NCBI GenBank assembly: GCA_015227615.1
Contig: JAALGZ010000007.1
Span: forward strand, 1,798,001-1,862,000
Length of the DNA: 64,000 nucleotides
From: Labyrinthula sp. Ha
Taxonomy: Eukaryota > Sar > Bigyra > Labyrinthulida > Labyrinthulaceae
Direction: 5' to 3'
Shown here: positions 56,083-64,000 of the stretch, one piece after another
How positions within the stretch are numbered: the first letter of the stretch is position 1
Layout: the number at the start of each line of letters is the position of its first letter
Made by a program: the position numbers and the translations under genes
Notes under the pieces: model-generated
Seen by the model: the letters and a program-made list of their open reading frames with translations, nothing else
The model's database searches: none
What the model was told of the DNA's origin: nothing

Positions 56083-57183
56083 TTATTCAACTCTATAATA
56101 ATCCTTTACAATGAAGGGTTCTAGAAATCCAGTGTTCATGAAATGAAGAAATCTGTACACCAAGAACTGGATATATATAAATAAGAATATAGTGAAGATT
56201 AACCCAAGAAGAGCTGCACAAGCAGCTGCGAAAAAAATAAGTGTGCCATCGACTTTCAGCAGCAGTTCTATAACATCTATACTGGAATCTAAGTTAATCA
56301 CAAGAGACTCTGAAAAAACAGCTTCATCCTCTAAGTTTTGAGTTAATTCCTTCAAGAGAGACTTCAACTCAAGATATTCTATATATCTTGTTACAATCAG
56401 CGGAAAACAAAGAATCCCTTGATAAATAGCAACAAGCACTGGAGAACAAATAACATAACTGAATGCAGTTAGATCAAACAAATTTGTTAGGTTGAATAAA
56501 ATTGTCCATCCGAAAAATAGCAGAATATAAATAGCCAAGCAACCGAGAGTTAAATCTCGGATTGCTACCACAGAGTCCTCTATATCTAGTAGTTGTTTGA
56601 ATATTCTTTCCTGAATCTCACAGCTTCTTTTAAGCTCAATTTCAGTAGAGTTTTGAGAATGAAACAATTTGGAGCGTAAGAAGCTTTCAGTCAAAAGAAC
56701 GCCACAACCACCATCCGGTTCAAGACAAAGTCCATCCAATTGATACGAGTCTAAGATAAAATCAACTAGTAAGTCTTCCTTAGTAGAATTGAACACAAGC
56801 GTTTCCAACAGGTTGGGCAGTTTTTCCTTTGCTTGACGAGTGAGAGAACTGCACTTTAAATTTTGGTCAATACTTTCGGAAAGAAAGGTTTCGTCAAAAC
56901 CTATGCCTTTAGCAAGTGGAGCAAGATTTCCATAGAGAAACTCAGCCATATTTGTACTCACTCGTATGTCTATTACATTGTCCACGGTGTTTTCGATGGA
57001 GAATAGCGACGGAATATCGTAATCGAACACTAGCTTGGACAACTCAACACTCACAATAAAATCCCCAATTTCTTCACCAAGCACCTCTGATGTTCTGTTG
57101 CTTTCAAATATATCAAGTTCAACTTCATAAAACACAGAATTCAATAAGCTTCTTGCCCACCAGAGTACATAAAGAAACCACAT
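56083..57183 (-). CDS. Uncharacterised multi-pass membrane protein, 366 aa
   Basis: I do not recognise the family. The N-terminus MWFLYVLWWARSLLNSVF could be a signal or first membrane segment. A soluble, probably lumenal or extracellular region of about 190 residues follows, with Cys residues (LKCSSL, GLCLEPDGGCGV, KRSCEI) that could form disulfides and two N-glycosylation sequons (NRT, NST). Then come membrane segments at about 208-228, 236-258 and 310-340, with a helical, acidic stretch between the last two. The overall plan (large loop, then paired segments) recalls Tweety-like proteins only loosely. The ORF is clean from ATG 57183, with a CCAAT box about 120 bp upstream. Confidence 0.7.
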   Translation of the reverse strand: MWFLYVLWWARSLLNSVFYEVELDIFESNRTSEVLGEEIGDFIVSVELSKLVFDYDIPSLFSIENTVDNVIDIRVSTNMAEFLYGNLAPLAKGIGFDETFLSESIDQNLKCSSLTRQAKEKLPNLLETLVFNSTKEDLLVDFILDSYQLDGLCLEPDGGCGVLLTESFLRSKLFHSQNSTEIELKRSCEIQERIFKQLLDIEDSVVAIRDLTLGCLAIYILLFFGWTILFNLTNLFDLTAFSYVICSPVLVAIYQGILCFPLIVTRYIEYLELKSLLKELTQNLEDEAVFSESLVINLDSSIDVIELLLKVDGTLIFFAAACAALLGLIFTIFLFIYIQFLVYRFLHFMNTGFLEPFIVKDYYRVE

Positions 57184-57602
57184 TGTTGGAATGGTTTATG
57201 TTCTATATTGGTCCTTTCGCTTGAAGTTTCATTCGTACTCTCGGCAACGGAAAATCTAAATCGCCGTATCAGTTTTTCCCAGCAATCTACCGGAGAAAAA
57301 CCAACCAATCAGTTTTGGCGAGATCGTTGAAAGAAAGAAGGTTTAAGAAAATTGGAGATTTACGGTACTGTGTTTTTCTTTATTGATTCTCTTGGCTTAT
57401 TTTATCTTAAGAGGAGGCGCAATAGACAGGTTTTCTGCTCTATTTTGCTACTGAGAGAAGGAAAGCACAAAAAGTATTCGAGTTCATAGTACTTGAAGAT
57501 ATAGAGACTGTTTTTAGGCCTCCTATACTCAGAAAGATTAATGATTTTACGAATTAATTTTTTTTGTTTTTTGTTGCTGTTGTTTATTTCTTAGAGATTA
57601 GT
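57184..57602. other. Spacer with CCAAT box
   Basis: 419 bp between two minus-strand genes, much wider than the next two gaps. CCAACCAATCAG at 57301-57312 contains a CCAAT box, likely part of the promoter of the downstream 366-aa gene. The UNC119 3' UTR lies at the high end. Confidence 0.4.
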
Positions 57603-58310
57603 TTAGAATGCAGCTTTGGATTCTGAAGTTTTGACTATTGTCTCAATCAGATTATGTCGTGGACTTCTTGAATTAGATTTCTTTTCCTCCACTACATCAG
57701 AATAATACGATTGTTTTTCTTCTAGCTGGTGTAAACTTCGTGATGGTTGAAGGTCGTTAATGTACCTATACTCAGCTTTGTTGTGCATAATGAGCTCCCC
57801 ATTTACAAAATAGAAGCTGTCACTCTTTGTTTCATATGGAGCAGCTATCATTTTTTCAATCAGCGAATCTGGGAGTTTTGGAACTTTATAGATTGCTTCC
57901 CAAGTGTTTACGCTCCCTGGAATGCAGAATCCAAATTTAAAATCATAACTCTTCACGAGTTTATTTCGGAAATAATGTCGTTCAATCATCCTGAAATTTT
58001 GAATTTCCTTGGTTCCCACAGAGAAAATTAGTTTAGTGGAGATTGCAGGAGCAAGTAAGACATTGGCTGAAAAGTCATACCTGATTGTCCTTGCAGCGTC
58101 TTCATTCTTAAGCATCCTTTTTTGTAAATATTTGAGAGTGTTCTTGTTTGGATTATTCTTGTCCACCTTGAAAATTACATCTTTTGTGTCATAATCTTTT
58201 ATTGTGAAGCTCAAAAAATCCACTCCATACGTATTGTCACTTAAGGAGCACAGAAATTTTTGAGTAGGTTTTTTTAAACTTTTCACGTAATCTAAACTTG
58301 CTTCGGGCAT
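57603..58310 (-). CDS. UNC119/PDE6-delta family lipid-cargo carrier
   Basis: 235 residues from ATG 58310. The GMP-PDE delta fold is plain: NTYGVDFLSFTIKDYDT (26-42), TKLIFSVGTKEIQNFRMIERHYFRNKLVKSYDF (92-124), FGFCIPGSVNTWEAIYKVP (126-144), then PYETKSDSFYFVNGELIMHNKAEYRY (158-183), nearly identical to animal UNC119. These proteins hold acyl or prenyl chains of cargo (UNC119: N-myristoylated proteins) and release them at cilia on ARL3-GTP. The 50-residue Ser/Lys/Glu-rich tail is extra. The open frame extends 33 codons further upstream, into the hydroxylase gene; ATG 58310 is preferred because the family's conserved start (helix before FLC) follows and it avoids overlap. The gap to the upstream stop is then 28 bp. 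Confidence 0.93.
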   Translation of the reverse strand: MPEASLDYVKSLKKPTQKFLCSLSDNTYGVDFLSFTIKDYDTKDVIFKVDKNNPNKNTLKYLQKRMLKNEDAARTIRYDFSANVLLAPAISTKLIFSVGTKEIQNFRMIERHYFRNKLVKSYDFKFGFCIPGSVNTWEAIYKVPKLPDSLIEKMIAAPYETKSDSFYFVNGELIMHNKAEYRYINDLQPSRSLHQLEEKQSYYSDVVEEKKSNSRSPRHNLIETIVKTSESKAAF

Positions 58311-58338
58311 TTGGTTAAACGGCCAGATCAGGAAAGTA

Positions 58339-59250
58339 TTAACGGTTAAACATGTTCGATGCATTTGACGCTCTGTTTTCTTTAATAAGTTCAAAGAAGT
58401 TTTGATCACTAGGAAGCTGTTCAGCTATGCGTTTGTCTTTTCTCAGCTTCGCTTTTTCCAGGAACCTCAACAGCTTTACTTCTTGATTAGATAGTTCTGG
58501 ATGATAAACATCTACAATTAGACATACTCTGTCGCTAGTGGTGTTGTTAATGGCTGAATGCAAGAATGAATCATCAAAGAGAATTGTCTTCCCGTACTGA
58601 AAGCTTACTGTTTCTGCACCTACTTTTAGAAAACATTTTTTCGCTTCCTCCGGTACAAGAAGAGGTAGATGTATTCTCAGTTTCTTATTCGTAGGACCAT
58701 GATGAGGTCGAATTTTTGCTTGATTCTCCAGCACTGAAAAGAAACAATGTGGGTACAGTCTGTTGCACCTATTTAGGATATCCATCGTCACAGGAAAATG
58801 CTGGGCATTCTTACCTATATCAGCATTGTGAAGGCTAAGATAACACACTCGCCAAGTGCCAGTTGCCACTTCTTGATGTTCAATTTCATGAGGCATCGTG
58901 TAAGGTTGAAATATATTTAGGTGCTCGTTATTTTGAAGCTCGGCTTTAATTAAGTCACATTTTTCCTCCAATACTTTCATTAACCTTAAAATTTCCAGGA
59001 AGCCAAGTTCATTTTGCAACAGATCTCCTTTACGCCAAACTGGTCTCGCAGCCAAGCCTGGAATATACTCTCCACAACCAGTTTGAGAATAATTGGGTGA
59101 AATCATCTCATTCCCATTCACAAACGACAGAAGCCAAGGGCGAATGTGTTTTAAGTCCTCATCCTTTCCCTTTTCAAAGTTATACTTCAGCAATTTTACT
59201 CCTAACTCACTAAGACCAAAGAAATCCTTAAGTTTCTCTAGAAAAAACAT
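58339..59250 (-). CDS. Aspartyl/asparaginyl beta-hydroxylase-family dioxygenase
   Basis: 303 residues. The catalytic domain fits the Asp_Arg_Hydrox family of 2-oxoglutarate/Fe(II) dioxygenases: FSVLENQAKIRPHHGPTN (171-188) with the PHxG iron-binding His, LRIHLPLLVP (191-200), GKTILFDDSFLHSAINNTTSDRVCLIVDVYHPEL (220-253) holding the second His (231) and the 2-oxoglutarate-binding Arg (241). No membrane anchor and no TPR are present, unlike animal AspH. Family members hydroxylate EGF-domain Asp/Asn, or lipid A fatty acids (LpxO), so the substrate could be protein or lipid. The stop lies 28 bp before the UNC119 ATG, and the ATG lies 36 bp after the stop of the reductase gene, all on one strand. 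Confidence 0.9.
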   Translation of the reverse strand: MFFLEKLKDFFGLSELGVKLLKYNFEKGKDEDLKHIRPWLLSFVNGNEMISPNYSQTGCGEYIPGLAARPVWRKGDLLQNELGFLEILRLMKVLEEKCDLIKAELQNNEHLNIFQPYTMPHEIEHQEVATGTWRVCYLSLHNADIGKNAQHFPVTMDILNRCNRLYPHCFFSVLENQAKIRPHHGPTNKKLRIHLPLLVPEEAKKCFLKVGAETVSFQYGKTILFDDSFLHSAINNTTSDRVCLIVDVYHPELSNQEVKLLRFLEKAKLRKDKRIAEQLPSDQNFFELIKENRASNASNMFNR

Positions 59251-59286
59251 TCACCGCTATCTTTAAACGGACAAAATTGAATGCGC

Positions 59287-60333
59287 TTACATTTTAAAAA
59301 CCTGATTCTCACTGAAATCTAATTCTTTAAGAATACCTCTAAGAGGTCCATATATTTTATTTCCTTTTTCATCTTTAATTTTATCCCCACAAACTGTATC
59401 AAGGAATTGTCTAGTGCCACAAACAAAATGGGCTCCATCGTCTGTATTCAAGTTCCATTCCTCTAGATTTTGAAGAACGTTTTCCTCAATATCTTTCTTC
59501 GACACCCATCCTTTTGAGTACTTAAATGGAAGAGTCGAGGGATCTTTCTTTGGCTGAGATAAGATGAACCGAAGAAATACCCGGTCGGGAAAATCTTCTT
59601 GCAACTTTAACAGTTCTTGTAAGCATATAATATCTTCTTCAGATCTATTGGCGTAAGTTATGAACACTTTTGTGACATCTTCTGGATTTCGGAAGATATA
59701 TCTAGACATCTGAAGAAAAGGTGCTATTCCAGTTCCTCCACAAATAAAACTCAACCACGGCCATGAGTTCGTACCAAATGGTTTCCCAAAAAACAATTTT
59801 CGAGGTTTTACCAAAAAGTTCACAGTTTCTCCAACTTCTAGGTCATTCAAGTACTGTCCAAGTCCTTTCGATCCATCCTCATTCACCCCATATCCTTTCA
59901 CTATGAAATCTACATACTCTGAGTTCTCAGGCATAGTAACCGGATCATAACTCTTGAACATTCCAGCAGCTTTGAGCTTTACAGTTGAAGGCACCCCACG
60001 TGTCTTAAATATGTTCTTTACATCCTCAGGAAGTTTGAACCGGAGTAATCCAACGTTCCTGCCAACTTCTTCTTTGTGCATCAAAGGTGTGTCTCTTACC
60101 CAGATCCTGTCCCCGATGCTTGTCGGATCCATTGAGACAGGTCGCTTCCTCGGATCACCCATAGCAAGCATTTTCTTCTTGAATACTTCGAGAGTATGTT
60201 GCTCCTGTGCTATAGTATTCATCTCAGGTATGTATTTGAAAGGCTTTGGTTCCGCTGACAACTGTCTTTCTAGTTTTGGCACAGCTTTGTTGATTATCTT
60301 TACCTTTAAATATGATGATCTTAGGAGAAGCAT
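59287..60333 (-). CDS. Cytochrome b5 reductase-type FAD/NAD(P)H oxidoreductase
   Basis: 348 residues from ATG 60333. The open frame goes five codons further but begins there with TTG after an in-frame stop, so this ATG is the start. The N-terminus MLLLRSSYLKVKIINKAVPK is basic and hydroxylated without acidic residues, like a mitochondrial presequence. The FAD-binding barrel follows (VGLLRFKLP, FKSYDPVTMP in the place of RxYTP, then GLGQYLNDLEVGETVNFLVKPRKLFF) and the NAD domain (FICGGTGIAPFLQMSRYI, about 197-214; FVCGTRQFLDTV near the end). In the family, electrons pass from NADH through FAD to cytochrome b5 or a related haem protein. A 2-residue variation in the FAD motif is unusual. The order of motifs is complete and the C-terminus ends in QVFKM rather than the frequent F. 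Confidence 0.88.
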   Translation of the reverse strand: MLLLRSSYLKVKIINKAVPKLERQLSAEPKPFKYIPEMNTIAQEQHTLEVFKKKMLAMGDPRKRPVSMDPTSIGDRIWVRDTPLMHKEEVGRNVGLLRFKLPEDVKNIFKTRGVPSTVKLKAAGMFKSYDPVTMPENSEYVDFIVKGYGVNEDGSKGLGQYLNDLEVGETVNFLVKPRKLFFGKPFGTNSWPWLSFICGGTGIAPFLQMSRYIFRNPEDVTKVFITYANRSEEDIICLQELLKLQEDFPDRVFLRFILSQPKKDPSTLPFKYSKGWVSKKDIEENVLQNLEEWNLNTDDGAHFVCGTRQFLDTVCGDKIKDEKGNKIYGPLRGILKELDFSENQVFKM

Positions 60334-63300
60334 TGGCAACTGTTCCAATAGAGTTGTTTTTCCGAACTTCGGCTAATTCAACGGCAAGTATTTAGCAGCG
60401 GAAATATCGGATGACCATTTGACCGTTAGCACGGGTTTTCTTCGTTTCATCGGCAGAAAGAATCGGGAAAATGTCGACATTTAAATATTGGAGAAAAGAA
60501 AAGTTCATCTTAGATGCAGTTTGGGGATAACTTTTGTTTATATTAGGGATGAACTTAAGATAGAAGAAACACAAATAGATATATATATAGTATTTGTTAG
60601 TTATTAATTGAGCTTTGTGCGTTTTCCATCATCTAAGGGTTTTTATCTTATTACAGAAACAACTATAGACTAGGCACTCTATAGCGCTGCTCCTGAAGAA
60701 AAGAACAGAGTGTTACTGTGTAATGAAGCTGAGTTAGAGAGGGGTCTCTCTGTTTGAATATAACCCACAATTCCTTGCGTGCCTGTTTATAACCAAAACA
60801 ACAGAATAGTCCATTTCGGGTACTAGGCTGTGTCTGCTTCAATAAAGAAAAAGTTTGAACAATTAGCTGCTCAACTATCCATAGTTGGTGTCTTGTAGAA
60901 ATTAAGCTTAAACTGTTGGGTAAACAGGTTTTTCTTTCATTGCCATCAACTAAAGGTCAGACTTTAACTTCAACTGCAGGCTATAGTTAGGCATGGGAAA
61001 CAGAATAACTTTTGCGATACATTATTGATAAGACGCTCTTTCTTTATTTCAAGCAAAAAATATAATAGAAAATTTAATATATACAATCTTAAGGCATATT
61101 GATAGTACTATCGAAACAAAAACAGCTGTAGTTAATTAGACCTCCTCTACAGCGCAATTCCTAAGACCAAGTAAGGACAAAACAAGAACTTAAAAATTCA
61201 AAGCTCCCTACTCTGAACTAAAGAGTTGTCTTTTACATTGCAAAGATTCATATGGTTATTCCTGCAAGGTTCCAAGTTATTCTTTCCTTGCGTTAATTTC
61301 ATTGTAGAAATTTCCTGCTAGTAGATTTAGAAAACATACAAAAAGATGCTCAGCTTAGGCCACATGTTTAATTGGCGTTGCAGATAGTTTAAGTGTAAAA
61401 AACGTTAGCGCTCCAATTCTCTAAGAAATAACTTAGTTGGATGTGTCTACTTGCTTTTCAGGGTTTCAATTTAGAAATTAAGGAAGATTACACTAAAACC
61501 TCTGGTGGATTTGTATACAAAGTAGAATATTGTACATACAGGCTTCATTAGTTAAAACAGGAAGAAAACAGAAAGAATTGAGACCTGAAAACAGTGTACT
61601 AGACTTGCCCAACTTCTGACCGTATATGTTACTCACACTTTCTTGTTCATACTTTGGCAATTTTCCTTGTTGTGCAGCAATTGTATTTTATTTGGAATTC
61701 AACTAACTTTAAACGCACCAACCCCAGATAAAGAGTTTAAATTAAAGATTTTTCGAGCGATGTACCGTAGGTCTCATAACCCTTAATTCTCGATTAGTTT
61801 TGGGTGATTAATACTCAAAAAATATTTCTGTCTAAAAGTATATACAGTTGGAGGTAATGGTATAATCTTATCGAAGCATTGATATGGTATCGTTAAGAAG
61901 CATAGTGATATCTTCTTGTTTCATAATTTCATGAAAAACAAGAATTTTAGATTTTTCTTAATTGAAAAGGTATCATATCGATAACGAGGCCTTGCTGTCA
62001 TAGACATAAAGAATTTTTGATGCGGACGACCAGTCCCAGAGACCTAGAGTGAAGGAAAGGTGATCCTGAGTTGAAGAATTATAAGAATAATAAGAGCAAA
62101 GAAACAGAGTTATAATAGTTTTTTAAAGCGTGGTTCAGCAACATTTTTCAAAAACTTCTGCTCTGATTTTCTTTTGTTCAGTGGATGCAGCATTTCGTTG
62201 ATAAGTTTTGGCAAGTTATTTGGAAATATCAAAAAAAATAAACGCTGTTAAATAGCGAGAGGTCAAATAACGCAGGCAGACTTAAGAAAGACCCTATTTA
62301 GATAGAATTAGAAATCTAGAAACCAAGAAAGTTTTCACTTAGGTGTCCACAGCTATGGGTACATTCTGAGGACAATTTTGATTTAGATATTGACGACAAT
62401 GAAATATTTTTTAAAGAAATTATCAAACATTTTTCAAAAATTTCTTAATATTTTTCAACAGTTTCTCAACAGGTACCTACAATAGTGCTTAAATGGTCAC
62501 ACGCCCCATACTCTCTGTAGCCCAATGTTTGTGGAACAGCATCGTGTAGGGATTTAATACTTTTCGAAACGAGTTTATTGGCAACACCAATGGTTGATTC
62601 TGAAAGTAGTTCTTTTTTTGAAACTGTACGGAAATGGAATACAAATAGGTGGTAGCAACTATAAGACTTCAGAATTGGAGCTTGAACCCCATATCTAGGC
62701 TATATTCTCAGAACCCGTTCGTTCTCGCTCAATCTTTTGGGAAGTTTTCTCAGTCATAGGGAAAATCTGTCACACCTTGATTGAGATCTCATAGACAAAC
62801 TAGACTACACACCTAACTACAGCTGAAAGTTTTTTACATGTTGACCATTTACACCTCTTACACAGGCTTTTTCTCTTAACCATTCATGGGCGAAAAAAAA
62901 CCGTTCGTCAACTGGGTTGAAACTTCTGTTGAAGTAAACTCAGTTCCAGACTTTTGATGGTGAACTCTTTCATGATAAAGTCATCCAAATATCGTTTGTG
63001 GCCTTTTTCTATGAATGTTTTCCATTTGTATCATGCTTTAGAAGAGCTCGTGACAATTTCCATGATCAGATCTTGGAGATATGAGCACGAAAAAATATCT
63101 AGACACCATAAACCCTGAGAGCAATACATTAAATATTGTCTAGCTAGAAAAATTCTCTTCTTTTTATTGTTTAATTAATATTGAAACCTTTTTACTCAGT
63201 TCACGCAAAGGAGAAGAAAATGGTTAAACAAAACACTTAGTAATAAATGTCAACTGCCGTACTGATTTTGAAACCAAAGATTCCTGTTTTCGGGTCAAGA

Positions 63301-64000
63301 AATCAAATCTTCAATAACAATCTTCAAGTTGATTTGCCAAAGCATGTTTCTAGTCATGAGGAAATATCCAATCCTTGTATTCCAGAAAACTCTTCTTAAA
63401 GTACAGTAAGCGAAACAATGCGTTCCATATTGCAAACAAATTAGAATACTATCGGGGGGTTGGTTTGGTGGGTTCAAGTCCCACACGATGCAAGAGAGGG
63501 TGTTGGATCAGTCATGTCCTCCTTGTAAGACCGAATGGTTTCCAACCTCCAAGTAGGCCCCCCAAAAAAGTTAGAACATTAGTGCATATTAAAAATGCTG
63601 TTCCTTTGTCCTGAAACAAACAAGTACATTGAGAAGCTTCGATACCGGTCATCTATCATCTTGACAGCCACAAACCTAAACATTTAACTACAGAGCATTT
63701 ATACCCTTCAACAAAACTATTTTCTCGAGATTAAGCCGACCACTTCTTTTCTCAGAAAAATGGCTTGCATGGTGTTTAAGTAGAAACATGCTCATGTGTT
63801 CCATGCGAAGAAGTCATTCATCTGGTTGATCTCAATAAAATAATAATTTAGCTGATCTAGGAAAATGAAATCCACTATATTGAATATTCAAGCTTTCCCA
63901 ATGTGTGCGTGATTGTCAGGGCAATGTCTTGTAAATATTGAAGTTTGTTGTCCGGTCAACAGTTACTAAATTATAAATTTCCGCTACAGAGGAACAACAA
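60334..64000. other. Gene-free stretch at the right end
   Basis: About 3.7 kb upstream of the reductase gene. No gene recognised. A tRNA T-arm-like hairpin GTGGGTTCAAGTCCCAC lies at 63468-63484 but without acceptor or anticodon arms. The patch 63450-63570 is richer in G/C runs (GGGGGG and CCCCCC about 100 bp apart). Confidence 0.35.

Noticed and set aside
58311-58338. Hydroxylase and UNC119 as one fused gene through a tiny intron
   Set aside because: No GT-AG pair of about 28-33 nt fits the gap; there is no AG in the gap at all. Both proteins also look complete at these ends.
63468-63484. tRNA T-arm-like hairpin GTGGGTTCAAGTCCCAC with a B-box
   Set aside because: No matching acceptor strand (GCATCGT or wobble variants) or anticodon arm upstream, nor downstream in a permuted order. 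At most a tRNA-derived SINE fragment or chance.
1-64000. CRISPR arrays, rRNA genes, spliceosomal snRNA genes
   Set aside because: No regular spaced repeats and no rRNA or U-snRNA core sequences seen on either strand.

Overview
The window is AT-rich nuclear DNA from a eukaryote, most likely a unicellular flagellate. All three standard stop codons end genes. Three genes carry GT-AG introns of only 28, 29 and 30 nt, each placed exactly by the protein motif it interrupts (SEC63, a ZNFX1-type helicase, a GH31 glycosidase). Introns this short are known from Paramecium and Blastocystis, but Paramecium's code does not fit (TAA and TAG end genes here). An UNC119/PDE6-delta protein and a divergent Tubby-domain protein suggest a lineage with cilia. 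The species cannot be named from the sequence.

Layout. 1-956: 3' part of SEC63 (+). 2102-7944: ZNFX1-like NFX1 zinc-finger helicase (-). 11.4-17.0 kb: a cluster of hAT DNA transposons: a 617-bp MITE with a perfect 8-bp target duplication, a smaller related MITE nested inside it, and a 4.6-kb hAT copy with perfect 8-bp duplication and a broken transposase tail. 19.4-22.9 kb: an unknown 387-aa gene (+) whose stop overlaps that of a convergent GH31 gene (-). 27.2-28.0 kb: a very basic protein (-). 29.9-33.8 kb: a convergent pair, a CobW/ZNG1-like GTPase with a helical-repeat N-terminus (+) and an App1-type lipid phosphatase (-). 38.1-38.8 kb: a probable decayed gene (+). 38.8-41.6 kb: the Tubby-domain gene (-) and two small membrane-protein genes. 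46.7-50.2 kb: an intact 1165-codon LINE ORF (-). 54.9-60.3 kb: ceramide synthase (+) facing an unknown membrane protein (-), then UNC119, an Asp/Asn beta-hydroxylase-family protein and a cytochrome b5 reductase-type flavoprotein, all on the minus strand with only 28 and 36 bp between coding regions.

The genes sit in dense clusters separated by 2-5 kb stretches in which I see no gene. Several point to ER, lipid and membrane-cargo work (SEC63 translocation, ceramide synthesis, phosphatidate phosphatase, b5 reductase, lipid-cargo carriers UNC119 and Tubby). Whether the 56-60 kb cluster is a functional lipid unit is inference. Most interesting: the ultra-short introns, the operon-like spacing at 57.6-60.3 kb, a shared GCCACGTCAT element upstream of three genes, and inserts inside the Tubby and App1 domains.
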